Shown here piece after piece: positions 24,387 to 34,283 of a stretch of DNA of 64,000 nucleotides. The notes beneath the pieces are model-generated. The model was not told where the DNA came from, ran no database searches, and saw only the letters and a list, made by a program, of their open reading frames with translations. The DNA comes from Acidimicrobiaceae bacterium. GTDB taxonomy: Bacteria > Actinomycetota > Acidimicrobiia > Acidimicrobiales > Ilumatobacteraceae. How positions within the stretch are numbered: the stretch's first letter is position 1; each line of letters starts with the position of its first letter. Where the stretch lies: the NCBI GenBank assembly GCA_020637235.1, contig JACJWG010000003.1, positions 62,001 to 126,000 of the forward strand, given 5' to 3'. Both the position numbers and the translations under genes were made by a program.

Positions 24387-24847
24387 GCCAGACGCCGGCG
24401 CCGATGCTCACGCGACTCGACGGTCCGGCGACCGAGGTGTCGATCTCTCGCGACCTGGTGCGTCGCGGCCTCATCGTCGCCCCCGTGCTCGTCGCCATCT
24501 GCGGTGTGCTCTGGGGCCTCGACGGTGTCTGGTCGAGCGTCTACGCCATCGCGTTGGTGCTCGTGAACTTCGCGCTCGCCGCCGCCATCGTGGCGACGAC
24601 CGCCCGGATCAGCCTCGGGCTCATGATGGGTGGGGTGCTGTTCGGCTACCTCATCCGACTCGGGCTGATCTTCCTCGCGGTGTTCCTCGTGCGTGACGCC
24701 GCCTGGATTTCACTTCCGGCCCTCGGAGCGACCATCATCGTCACGCACCTCGGGCTCCTGCTCTGGGAGCTGAAGTACGTGGCGATCTCGCTCGCCCACC
24801 CCGGCCTCAAGCCTCCTGCCCACCCTGCGAAGACCGCCCGCTCGTAA
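24383..24847 (+). CDS. atpI: ATP synthase subunit I-like protein
   Basis: 154-residue protein with four hydrophobic helices (LIVAPVLVAICGVLWGL, VYAIALVLVNFALAAAIVA, LGLMMGGVLFGYLIRLGLIF, LGATIIVTHLGLLLWEL). This is the layout of AtpI, a c-ring assembly helper that is not part of the mature enzyme. It overlaps the previous gene by 4 bases and precedes atpB by 21 bases. Confidence 0.75.
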   Translation: MSQTPAPMLTRLDGPATEVSISRDLVRRGLIVAPVLVAICGVLWGLDGVWSSVYAIALVLVNFALAAAIVATTARISLGLMMGGVLFGYLIRLGLIFLAVFLVRDAAWISLPALGATIIVTHLGLLLWELKYVAISLAHPGLKPPAHPAKTARS

Positions 24848-24868
24848 CCATCAAGGAACGGATCACAC

Positions 24869-25636
24869 GTGCTCGCTGAAGCCTTCAAGTTCCCCGAGAT
24901 CAACGCCATCCTCCGGTGGCAGGACATCTTCACGTCCTTCAACAAGATCGCGTTGATCGCCGTCGCCGCAGCCGTGATCGGCATCGTCGTGTTCCTCCTC
25001 GCGGGCAACAAGGACGCCAAGGTCGCCCCGAAGGGTGTGCGCAACCTGGCCGAGACCACCGTCGAGTTCATCGAGGACGGCATCGTCATGCAGACGATGG
25101 GCAAGAGCGGCCTCGGCTGGACGCCGTTCCTGCTGAGCCTGTTCATCTTCATCTACCTCTGCAACGTGCCGGGCATCATCCCGATCCTGCAGATGCCGGC
25201 CACGGCCCGCATGGCGATCCCGATGTTCCTCGCGCTGTTGGTGTGGGTCGTCTACAACGGCGTCGGTTTCAAGCACCAGGGCATCACCTACCTCACGCAC
25301 ACGATCTGGCCGCCCGGGGTGCCCGTGGCGCTGAAGCCGCTCGTCGGTGTCATCGAGTTCATCTCGAACATCATCGTGCGCCCGTTCTCGCTGACCGTCC
25401 GACTCTTCGCCAACATGCTCGCCGGTCACATCCTGCTCGTCACCTTCGCGCTGCTCACCCAGTCGCTGATCACCGCCGAGACCCAGCAACTCCTGCTGAA
25501 GCCGATGGCGATCCTGCCGTTCTTCATGCTGGTGTTCCTGACGGCGTTCGAGGTGCTCGTCGCCTTCCTGCAGGCCTACATCTTCACGATCCTCACCGCC
25601 GTCTACATCGGCGGCGCCGCTCACCCCGAGCACTGA
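24869..25636 (+). CDS. atpB: ATP synthase Fo subunit a
   Basis: Proton-channel stator subunit, 255 residues with five to six transmembrane helices. The essential arginine is in FSLTVRLFANMLAGH, which faces the c-ring glutamate. GTG 24869 has AAGGAA about 10 bases upstream. Confidence 0.95.
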   Translation: MLAEAFKFPEINAILRWQDIFTSFNKIALIAVAAAVIGIVVFLLAGNKDAKVAPKGVRNLAETTVEFIEDGIVMQTMGKSGLGWTPFLLSLFIFIYLCNVPGIIPILQMPATARMAIPMFLALLVWVVYNGVGFKHQGITYLTHTIWPPGVPVALKPLVGVIEFISNIIVRPFSLTVRLFANMLAGHILLVTFALLTQSLITAETQQLLLKPMAILPFFMLVFLTAFEVLVAFLQAYIFTILTAVYIGGAAHPEH

Positions 25637-25709
25637 TCGACGGCATCTCGCCGGCGATACGAACCCGATCTCCACCTACCCAGAACACACACAGGAGAAA
25701 GTCAATCCC
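25637..25709 (+). promoter_or_regulatory. Intercistronic leader of atpE
   Basis: 73 bases between atpB and atpE, with a good Shine-Dalgarno (CAGGAGAAAG, around 25691-25700). Subunit c is needed in about ten copies, so this spacing probably allows stronger independent initiation. Confidence 0.4.
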
Positions 25710-25973
25710 ATGGAAGCGTTCAGCATGCTCGCCCAGCTCACCGGTGACGAGGAGAAGGCAGCCCAGGCCGCCAGCTCCGCCGGCTTCGCCTACGGCCTCG
25801 CCGCCATCGGCCCCGGCATCGGCATCGGCTACCTGGTCGGCAAGTCGGTCGAGGCGATGGCCCGCCAGCCCGAGGCGGCCGGCATGGTCCGCACGACCAT
25901 GTTCCTCGGCATCGCCTTCACCGAAGCACTGGCCCTCATCGGCTTCGTGGTCTTCATCCTCATCGGTCTCTGA
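25710..25973 (+). CDS. atpE: ATP synthase Fo subunit c
   Basis: Proteolipid of the rotor ring, 87 residues. Two hydrophobic hairpin helices flank the conserved loop ARQPEA (residues 51-56). The proton-binding carboxylate is Glu72 in GIAFTEALALIGF. The Na+-type ligand set is not evident, so proton coupling is expected. Confidence 0.96.
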   Translation: MEAFSMLAQLTGDEEKAAQAASSAGFAYGLAAIGPGIGIGYLVGKSVEAMARQPEAAGMVRTTMFLGIAFTEALALIGFVVFILIGL

Positions 25974-26035
25974 TCGGTCCACGGTCAGGATCCTGAGATC
26001 AACCCCACGTCCGAACCCACCCGAATGGAGCTGAT

Positions 26036-26590
26036 GTGTTGACGATCGTCAATCATCTCCAGGGGCTCACCCACCTCGCCACCGAAGCAGGCGTCGAGGC
26101 GGGCGAAGGGCCCGGCCCGATCGTCCCCGAGCTGAAAGAGCTCGCCTGGGGCGCCGGCTCGTTCATCGTCTTCGCGATCGCGATGCGCTTCTGGCTGTTC
26201 CCGCGGCTGAAGGCCGGCATGGAAGCCCGGTACGCCGGCATCCGCGCCGATCACGAGGCCGCCGACGCCGAACGTGCGAGCGCACGGGCGGAGGTCGCCG
26301 ACTACGAGGCACAGCTCGTCGCCGTCAAGGCCGAGGCTGCCGCCAAGGTCGACGCCGCCCGACAGACGCTCGAGGCCGAACGCCAGGAGCAGCTCACCGC
26401 CCTCAACGCCCGGCTCGCCGACGAGCGCGCTGCGGCAGCGGCGGAGACCGAGGCCGCGAAGGCAGCGGTACGGGACCAGATCCACGCGGCGGTGGCCGAC
26501 GTGGCCGGACGTGCCGGCGAGCTCGCGACGGGCCGGGTGCCCGACGCCGCGGTCGTGGCCCGAGTCGTCGACGAGGTGATGGCACGATGA
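26036..26590 (+). CDS. atpF: ATP synthase Fo subunit b (first copy)
   Basis: Peripheral-stalk subunit, 184 residues. One membrane helix (WGAGSFIVFAIAMRFWLF) is followed by a long Ala/Glu-rich coiled coil. GTG 26036 has GGAG (26027-26030) upstream. The next gene overlaps by 4 bases and encodes a second b-type subunit, so the stalk is probably a b/b' heterodimer, as in cyanobacteria, rather than a homodimer. Confidence 0.9.
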   Translation: MLTIVNHLQGLTHLATEAGVEAGEGPGPIVPELKELAWGAGSFIVFAIAMRFWLFPRLKAGMEARYAGIRADHEAADAERASARAEVADYEAQLVAVKAEAAAKVDAARQTLEAERQEQLTALNARLADERAAAAAETEAAKAAVRDQIHAAVADVAGRAGELATGRVPDAAVVARVVDEVMAR

Positions 26591-27153
26591 GTGTTCTGGG
26601 AACCATCATCCGTCCGATGGCCGAGTGCGGCATCGACGCCAACGGCGACTGCGTCACGCACAGCCCGATCCTGCCCGAGACGCCCGAGATCATCTGGGGT
26701 GGCCTCGCCTCGATCATCATCTTCGCCCTGCTCGTGAAGTTCGCCGGACCGGCGATCAAGAAGGGCATGGCGGCGCGCACCGAGCGCATCCAGAAAGAGC
26801 TCGACGGCGCTGCGGCGGCGAAGGCGGCAGCAGCCACCGAGGCCACCCAGATCCGCCAGGCCAAGGGCGACATCGCCGGGGAGCGGGCTCGCATCCTCGC
26901 CGAGGCCGACGCCCAGGCGACGGCGGTGCTCGAGGACGGGCGTGCCCGTCTGCGCCAGGAGCTCGCCGACCTCGAGACCCGCACCCGGGCCGAGATCGCC
27001 GCCGTCGGCAGCCGTGCCGGCGACGAGTTGCGGGCCGAGATCGCCCGCCTGTCGAACGCCGCCGTCGACCACGTGGTCACCGGTTCGCTCGACGACGCGA
27101 CCCAGCAGGAGCTCATCGAGGGCTTCATCGCACGAGTGGGAGCTGCCAAGTGA
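26587..27153 (+). CDS. ATP synthase Fo subunit b' (second copy)
   Basis: 188 residues; a b-type subunit diverged from its neighbour. The N-terminal ~30 residues (with CGIDANGDCVTHS) precede one membrane helix (IIWGGLASIIIFALLVKFAG). A long coiled coil follows with Ala- and Glu-rich heptads. ATGA overlap with the first b gene and GTGA overlap with atpH imply coupled translation in fixed ratios. Two N-terminal cysteines on the outer side of the membrane could form a disulphide; this is speculative. Confidence 0.88.
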   Translation: MSVLGTIIRPMAECGIDANGDCVTHSPILPETPEIIWGGLASIIIFALLVKFAGPAIKKGMAARTERIQKELDGAAAAKAAAATEATQIRQAKGDIAGERARILAEADAQATAVLEDGRARLRQELADLETRTRAEIAAVGSRAGDELRAEIARLSNAAVDHVVTGSLDDATQQELIEGFIARVGAAK

Positions 27154-27677
27154 GCGACAACCGCATCGACGGATACGCACGGGCGCTGTTCGAGATCGCC
27201 CGAGCCGAAGGCACGATCGACGAGGTCGAAGACGAGCTCTTCCGCTTCGCCCGCAGCTACGAGAGCTCCGACGAGCTGCGCAACGCGCTGACCGACGAGC
27301 AGATCCCTGCGGCGAAGCGCCAGGCGATCGTCGAGGACCTGCTCGGCGGCAAGGCCACGAGCACCACGACCCAGCTCGTCAGCATGGTGGTCGGCGCCGG
27401 CCGCGGCCGCGAACTCCCGGCGATCATCGACCGCCTGGTGGCCCGTGCCTCGTCGGCCAAGAACCTCGAGCTCGCCGAGGTCCGCACGGCCGTGCCCCTC
27501 ACCTCGGACCAGGAGACCCGCCTCGCCGCCGCCCTCGCGAACGCGACCGGCAAGCAGGTCAACCTGAAGGTGGTCGTCGACCCCGCCGTGCTCGGCGGCG
27601 TCGTGGCCACGATCGGCGACACCGTCATCGACGGCAGCGTCCGAACCCGCATCGACCAGTTGAAGTCGCGTCTGTGA
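27150..27677 (+). CDS. atpH: ATP synthase F1 subunit delta
   Basis: Links the top of F1 to the b stalk. 175 residues, normal for a free delta, unlike the b-delta fusion of mycobacteria. N-terminal YARALFEIA and C-terminal GGVVATIGDTVIDGSVRTRIDQLK are family signatures. GTG 27150 overlaps the previous stop (GTGA). Confidence 0.95.
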   Translation: MSDNRIDGYARALFEIARAEGTIDEVEDELFRFARSYESSDELRNALTDEQIPAAKRQAIVEDLLGGKATSTTTQLVSMVVGAGRGRELPAIIDRLVARASSAKNLELAEVRTAVPLTSDQETRLAAALANATGKQVNLKVVVDPAVLGGVVATIGDTVIDGSVRTRIDQLKSRL

Positions 27678-27714
27678 GCGCCTGAGCAGCACGAGAGAAC
27701 GAGGAACACCCACC

Positions 27715-29316
27715 ATGGCAGAACTCACGCTGAGCGCAGGCGACATCGCTGCGGCGCTCAAGAAGAACCTCGAGGGCTTCACGCCCTCGCTCGAGGCCCG
27801 CACCGTCGGACGCGTCACGGAGATCGGCGACGGCATCGCCCGCGTCAGCGGTCTGCCCGACTGCGCCGTCAACGAGCTGCTCGAGTTCGAGGACGGCTCG
27901 ATGGGCCTCGCGCTCAACCTCGACGAGGACTCGATCGGCGCCGTCGTGCTCGGCAACGCCGATGCGATCGAAGAAGGTCAGACCGTCAAGGCAACCAGCC
28001 GGATCCTCTCGGTGCCCGTCGGCGACGCGATGCTCGGCCGCGTGGTCGACGCGCTCGGCCAGCCGATCGACGGCAAGGGCGACATCGTCGGCGGGATCGA
28101 CCGCCGTGTCGAGATCCAGGCGCCCGGCATCATGGGCCGCAAGCCCGTGCACGAGCCGCTCCAGACCGGTATCAAGGCGATCGACGCGATGACCCCGATC
28201 GGTCGTGGTCAGCGCCAGCTGATCATCGGCGACCGCAAGACGGGCAAGACCACCGTCGCGATCGACGCGATCATCAACCAGCGCGGCCTGGGTGTGAAGT
28301 GCATCTACGTCGCGATCGGCCAGAAGGGATCGACGGTCGCCCAGACCGTCGAGACGCTGCGGCAGTTCGGTGCGATGGAGTACACCGTCGTCGTCGCCGC
28401 CCCGGCGAGCGATCCGGCACCGTTCAAGTACCTCGCCCCCTACGCCGGCTGCGCCATGGGCCAGCACTGGATGGAGAACGGCGAGCACGCACTCATCGTG
28501 TACGACGATCTGTCGAAGCAGGCCGAGGCGTACCGCCAGGTGTCGCTGCTGCTGCGCCGCCCGCCGGGCCGTGAGGCGTATCCCGGCGACGTGTTCTACC
28601 TCCACAGCCGCCTGCTCGAGCGAGCAGCCAAGCTCTCCGACGAGCGTGGCGCCGGCTCGCTGACCGCACTGCCGGTGATCGAGACCAAGGCCGGCGACGT
28701 GTCGGCGTACATCCCGACCAACGTGATCTCGATCACCGACGGCCAGGTGTACCTCCAGGACAACCTCTTCAAGTCGGGCGTGCGCCCGGCCGTCGATGTG
28801 GGCATCTCGGTGTCGCGCGTGGGTGGCGCGGCGCAGATCAAGGCGATGAAGAGCGTGTCGGGCACCTTGAAGCTCGACCTCGCCCAGTTCCGTGAGCTGG
28901 AGGCGTTCGCCACGTTCGGCTCCGAGCTCGACGCGATCTCGAAGGCACAGCTCGAGCGCGGCTACCGCCTCGTCGAACTGCTGAAGCAGCCGCTCAACAG
29001 CCCGCTGCCGGTGGAGGAGCAGATCGTGGCGGTGTTCGCCGGCACGAAGGGCTACCTCGACAGCCTCCCGGTGAACGAGGTCCGTCGCTTCGAGACCGAA
29101 CTGCTCGACCACATGCGCTCCACCCAGGGCGGCCTACTGGCCGGCATGCGCTCGAACCCGAAAGCCGACGTGCCCGGCGAGCTCGGCGACATCATCGCGG
29201 CGTTCAAGGAGCGCTTCGTGGCCGACATCGCGAGCGGACGGGTGGCCGACCCGACGGCGACCGACGCCGATGCGCTCGGCGATGCCCAGAGCGCGAAGAC
29301 GCTGGCGACGGAGTAG
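27715..29316 (+). CDS. atpA: ATP synthase F1 subunit alpha
   Basis: Non-catalytic nucleotide-binding subunit, 533 residues. Walker A is GDRKTGKTT, and the arginine-finger region lies in the VGISVSRVGGAAQIKAMK segment. The C-terminal ~25 residues (GRVADPTATDADALGDAQ) form a variable tail. The ATG follows a 37-base gap after atpH with GAGG upstream. Confidence 0.97.
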   Translation: MAELTLSAGDIAAALKKNLEGFTPSLEARTVGRVTEIGDGIARVSGLPDCAVNELLEFEDGSMGLALNLDEDSIGAVVLGNADAIEEGQTVKATSRILSVPVGDAMLGRVVDALGQPIDGKGDIVGGIDRRVEIQAPGIMGRKPVHEPLQTGIKAIDAMTPIGRGQRQLIIGDRKTGKTTVAIDAIINQRGLGVKCIYVAIGQKGSTVAQTVETLRQFGAMEYTVVVAAPASDPAPFKYLAPYAGCAMGQHWMENGEHALIVYDDLSKQAEAYRQVSLLLRRPPGREAYPGDVFYLHSRLLERAAKLSDERGAGSLTALPVIETKAGDVSAYIPTNVISITDGQVYLQDNLFKSGVRPAVDVGISVSRVGGAAQIKAMKSVSGTLKLDLAQFRELEAFATFGSELDAISKAQLERGYRLVELLKQPLNSPLPVEEQIVAVFAGTKGYLDSLPVNEVRRFETELLDHMRSTQGGLLAGMRSNPKADVPGELGDIIAAFKERFVADIASGRVADPTATDADALGDAQSAKTLATE

Positions 29317-29318
29317 TC

Positions 29319-30542
29319 ATGGCCGGAGGTCAGGAGCGCATCCTTCGTGGACGGATCCGTACCGTCCAGGCGACGAAGAAGATCACGCGCGCCATGGAGC
29401 TGATCGCGGCGAGCCGCATCGTGAAGGCCCAGCAGCGCGTGGCTGCCGCGGTGCCGTACAGCGAGCAGATCACCGAGGTCGTGAAGGACCTGGCGGCGGC
29501 GGGCGGTGCCTCGCAGTCGCCGCTCCTGGCCGGTCGTGACGTCGTGAAGACCACGGCGTACGTCGTCATCACCGCCGACCGTGGACTCTGCGGCGGCTAC
29601 AACGCCGGCGTGCAGCGTGCTGCCGAGGGCGAGATCAAGGCCGGTGTGCTGAACGGCGCCGATTACTCGATCATCGCCATCGGACGCAAGGCCGAGGGCT
29701 ACTTCCGCTTCCGGGGCTACCGGATCGGCGCCACCTTCGCGGGCTTCTCGGACAACCCGACCTACGCCCACGCGAAGGAGATCGGCCAGCACGTCATGGA
29801 CCTGTACGTCCGGGGCGAGGTCGACCGGGTCGAGTTGGTCTACACCCGCTTCATCTCCGCCGGCTCGCAAGAGGTGGTCCAGCGTCCGCTGGTGCCGCTC
29901 GACCGTGCGACCGTCGCCGGTGGGGACGGCAAGGGTGTCGACGCCGCCGGTGTCGCCGCCGACTTCGAGTTCGAACCCGATCCGGGCACGATTCTCGACA
30001 CCTTGCTGCCGCGCTATGTCGAGGCCCGCATCTACGCGGCGCTCCTCAACGCCGCCGCCAGCGAGCACGCCTTCCGCCAGCGGGCGATGAAGAGCGCCAC
30101 CGACAACGCCGAGGAACTGATCAAGAGCCTCAGCCGGATCATGAACCGGGCTCGCCAGGACTCGATCACGACCGAGATCATGGAGATCGTCGGCGGTGCC
30201 GAAGCCCTCGGCGGCGACGCCAAGAAGGTCCGCTACGTCGAGCTCGGCCCGCTCTCGAACGACGGTTTCGACGGGTACCTCGACATCCGACCGGCGAGTG
30301 CCCTCGCGGCGACGGCGGTCGGCGTGCTCGAGCCCGACGACATCGAGGAGATCCTCGGTATCGGGCCGGTGATCGGCGCCCACCTGCGCGAGCAGGGGGT
30401 CACCACGTTCGCCCAGATCGCCGCCTGGACCCCCGAGGACGCCGCCCGGATCGGCGACGAGATCGACTTCCCCGGGCGCGTCGAGCGTGAAGAGTGGATC
30501 GAACAGGCCCGCAGACTGCAGGCCGACAAGTACGGCAACTGA
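29319..30542 (+). CDS. atpG: ATP synthase F1 subunit gamma with C-terminal HhH-like tail
   Basis: Central rotor shaft. The first ~297 residues are a normal gamma: N-terminal helix GRIRTVQATKKITRAMELIAAS, a Rossmann-like middle (TADRGLCGGYN) and the C-terminal helix RARQDSITTEIMEIVGGAEAL, where most gammas stop. Here the frame continues to 407 residues. The tail has a ~40-residue linker and a domain DIEEILGIGPVIGAHLREQG followed by TTFAQIAAWTPEDAARI and FPGRVEREEWIEQARRL. This resembles the small helix-hairpin-helix domain found fused to some NuoE and L21 proteins. Codon bias stays strong throughout, so this is a real fusion, not read-through. Where it sits in F1, and its role, are unknown. 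Confidence 0.95.
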   Translation: MAGGQERILRGRIRTVQATKKITRAMELIAASRIVKAQQRVAAAVPYSEQITEVVKDLAAAGGASQSPLLAGRDVVKTTAYVVITADRGLCGGYNAGVQRAAEGEIKAGVLNGADYSIIAIGRKAEGYFRFRGYRIGATFAGFSDNPTYAHAKEIGQHVMDLYVRGEVDRVELVYTRFISAGSQEVVQRPLVPLDRATVAGGDGKGVDAAGVAADFEFEPDPGTILDTLLPRYVEARIYAALLNAAASEHAFRQRAMKSATDNAEELIKSLSRIMNRARQDSITTEIMEIVGGAEALGGDAKKVRYVELGPLSNDGFDGYLDIRPASALAATAVGVLEPDDIEEILGIGPVIGAHLREQGVTTFAQIAAWTPEDAARIGDEIDFPGRVEREEWIEQARRLQADKYGN

Positions 30543-30576
30543 TTTCGAGCGCAACGAGAAGCAAGGAACCAACCCC

Positions 30577-32013
<1,437 letters not shown>

Positions 32014-32015
32014 CC

Positions 32016-32432
32016 ATGGCCACCATGCAGGTCGAGGTCGTCTCGCCCGAGCGCATGCTGTTCTCGGGCGAGGCCACCCAGGTGATCACCCGCACGCTGG
32101 GCGGTGGCGAGATCGCGTTCCTGCCCGGCCACGCCCCGTTCCTCGGCGCGCTCGTCGAGAACCACACGCGGATCACGCTCGCGGACGGCGCGGTGCTCGA
32201 CCTCGCCGTCCACGGCGGGTTCGTGCAGGTGAGCGGCACCACGGTGAGCATCCTGTCCGACCAGGCCGAGCTCGCCGAGCAGATCGACCGGCAACGGGCG
32301 ATGGCGGCACGTGATCGTGCCGAGGAGATCCTGCGGCGCGAGCACGACGCCGAGGCGTCCGCTGCGCTCGCACGGGCACACGCCCGCCTCAACGCCACCG
32401 GTGGTCTCGGCACCGCCGCGGGCGCACACTGA
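32016..32432 (+). CDS. atpC: ATP synthase F1 subunit epsilon
   Basis: Rotor subunit that also inhibits ATP hydrolysis. 138 residues: an N-terminal beta-sandwich (VEVVSPERMLFSGEATQV, LPGHAPFLGAL) and a C-terminal helical pair, so the inhibitory helices are present. ATG lies 2 bases after the atpD stop with only a weak Shine-Dalgarno, pointing to coupled translation. Last gene of the atp operon proper. Confidence 0.95.
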   Translation: MATMQVEVVSPERMLFSGEATQVITRTLGGGEIAFLPGHAPFLGALVENHTRITLADGAVLDLAVHGGFVQVSGTTVSILSDQAELAEQIDRQRAMAARDRAEEILRREHDAEASAALARAHARLNATGGLGTAAGAH

Positions 32433-32455
32433 CCTCCCCGCGACGGTCGCCACGC

Positions 32456-33232
32456 ATGGCCGACCGCGTCCCGTTCTCGTCGGCACTGGTCACCGGCGCG
32501 TCGAGCGGGATCGGCGAGGCGATCGTTCGTGAGCTCGGGCGCGAGGGCCTCCCCCAGGTGGTGGTGGCCCGACGGGGCGAACGGCTGGCGGCGCTGGCCG
32601 ACGAACTCCCCGCGCTCGAGATCCTCGTCGCCGACCTCACCACGGCCGATGGGCTCGAGCGGGTGGCGACGCGAGTCGCCAGCACCGTCGAGCCGATCGA
32701 TCTCGTCGTCAACAACGCCGGGTTCGGGACGTCGGGGGCGTTCCACACCCTCGATGCCGACCGGCTCGACCGCGAGATCGGCCTCAACGTGCGGGCGCTC
32801 ACCCGGCTGAGCCACGCCGCACTCGGAGCGATGGTGCCCCGTGGGCGCGGCCACCTGCTGAACGTCAGCAGCGTGGTGAGCTTCCAGCCGGCGCCGAAGC
32901 TGGCGGTGTACGCGGCGACGAAGTCCTACGTCACCCAGCTCACCGAGAGCCTCCACGAGGAGGTCCGCGGGACGGGGGTGCACGTGACGGCGCTCTGTCC
33001 CGGGCTCACCCGGACCGAGTTCCAGTCGGTCAGCAGCAGCAGCGGCTACGCCGAGCAGTACCCGGAGTGGATGTGGACGTCGGCCGAACAGGTGGCCCGG
33101 CGCGGCCTCGACGACGTGGCGCGCAACCGCGCCATCTCGGTGCCGGGGGTGCTGTACCGGTCGATGGTCGCGGCCACGGGCGTGCTGCCTCGCGGCGTGC
33201 TGCGCCGCCTGTCGGGCCTCGTGCAGCGCTGA
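32456..33232 (+). CDS. Short-chain dehydrogenase/reductase
   Basis: 258-residue classical SDR. The cofactor motif is VTGASSGIGEA, with Arg in VVARRGERL suggesting NADP(H). It continues with NNAGFG, Ser in NVSSVVSF, and YAATK with the catalytic Tyr and Lys. The C-terminus is close to the group acting on fatty or steroid-like substrates, but the substrate cannot be told. It starts 23 bases after atpC and may share that transcript. Convergent with the lipoprotein gene, 28 bases away. Confidence 0.88.
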   Translation: MADRVPFSSALVTGASSGIGEAIVRELGREGLPQVVVARRGERLAALADELPALEILVADLTTADGLERVATRVASTVEPIDLVVNNAGFGTSGAFHTLDADRLDREIGLNVRALTRLSHAALGAMVPRGRGHLLNVSSVVSFQPAPKLAVYAATKSYVTQLTESLHEEVRGTGVHVTALCPGLTRTEFQSVSSSSGYAEQYPEWMWTSAEQVARRGLDDVARNRAISVPGVLYRSMVAATGVLPRGVLRRLSGLVQR

Positions 33233-33260
33233 GGCGGCGTCCCGGCGTGCGCTCGTCGGG

Positions 33261-34283
33261 TCAGTCGGCCGGCGGCCGGGCGTAGTCGTAGGCCCGGTCG
33301 AGCGCGAGGTCGGCCGTCGTGGCGACCAGCACCGGATCGTTCGCGTGCAGCTGGTCGATCACGCCCACCACGTCGCCGAAGCGCAGATCGGTCGCCCGTT
33401 CGAACGCCGCCTCCGGCTCGGGGCCGTCGTTCGCGGCGAACAACTCGCGCAGGAGGTAGTTGCCGGTCTCGACGGTGATGATCGAGCAGACGAACGCCTC
33501 GGGGGTCTCGATCGCGCCGGGGAACGCGCCGCTCGACTGGCCGGCGATCGCGCTGGCGAGGCTGCGCGCGATGTCGGACAGGTAGCTGTTGTCCTCGATC
33601 GCCGCCGCGAGCGCTGCGTCGAGGTCGCCGCGGTGCACGGCCTGGATCATGGCGAGCATGTGGTCGACATGGGTGTCGAGCAGTTGCTGCACCGCGTCGG
33701 CCGGGAGCGCGTCACCGGTGGCGGTGGCGAAGAAGCTGCCGGAGTCGGCCGCGTAGATCCGGAGGTGCTCCTCTGCCTGGGCGAGCCCCTCGTCGTCGCC
33801 GTTGGCGAGGGCGACGGCGTAGTCGACGAGGAACTGGGTGTGCTGGGCCCATTGCTGGTTGAAGGCGAATGCGCCGTCACGGCCGTAGACGACCCCGACG
33901 GCGCCGGTGATGTCGTCGGTGTTCGCCGTCAGCGCCGCCACCCAGGCGTCCACCGCCGGCGAGCCCTCGTGCGCCGCCCGCATCGTCTCGGTGAGCGTGA
34001 CGCCGTGCCAGGTGAACTCCTTCTCGAGCCGGTTGCGCAGCACGTCGGCGGGCAGGATGTCGGTGGCGGCCGGGTCGCGCGGGGCGATCCCCGCGGTGGC
34101 GTCGTGGGCGAGGTCGAACACGTTCGGCAGGGCGACGCGCGACGACCCATCGCCGCCGCCACAGCCGGCGATGGCCGCCATCGACACGAGTGCGATCCCT
34201 TTGGCGGCGGTGCGGCGGGCACGGCGGCTGCGGGGCTCGCGGCCCGGTCGGGGCGCAGGAGGCGTCTCGGCCGTCGCGCTCAT
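33261..34283 (-). CDS. Lipoprotein of unknown function
   Basis: 340 residues. The N-terminus is Arg-rich, followed by a hydrophobic stretch and the lipobox AIAGC, so it is a lipid-anchored exported protein. The mature part is helical and acidic with no domain I recognise. Paired helices with conserved His and Asp (LLDTHVDHMLAMIQAVHRG, then AALAAAIEDN) suggest a helical bundle, perhaps a sensor or binding protein. ATG 34283 has a strong GGAGGA Shine-Dalgarno. Its ATGA overlaps the inferred true stop of the upstream GGDEF/EAL gene, so the two form an operon and the lipoprotein may feed signals to that sensor; this link is inference. Confidence 0.75.
   Translation of the reverse strand: MSATAETPPAPRPGREPRSRRARRTAAKGIALVSMAAIAGCGGGDGSSRVALPNVFDLAHDATAGIAPRDPAATDILPADVLRNRLEKEFTWHGVTLTETMRAAHEGSPAVDAWVAALTANTDDITGAVGVVYGRDGAFAFNQQWAQHTQFLVDYAVALANGDDEGLAQAEEHLRIYAADSGSFFATATGDALPADAVQQLLDTHVDHMLAMIQAVHRGDLDAALAAAIEDNSYLSDIARSLASAIAGQSSGAFPGAIETPEAFVCSIITVETGNYLLRELFAANDGPEPEAAFERATDLRFGDVVGVIDQLHANDPVLVATTADLALDRAYDYARPPAD

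Noticed and set aside
33877..34279. Extension of the GGDEF/EAL frame across the lipoprotein gene
   Set aside because: Codons are poorly biased, the peptide is Arg/His-rich nonsense, and the opposite frame encodes a clear lipoprotein with a strong Shine-Dalgarno.
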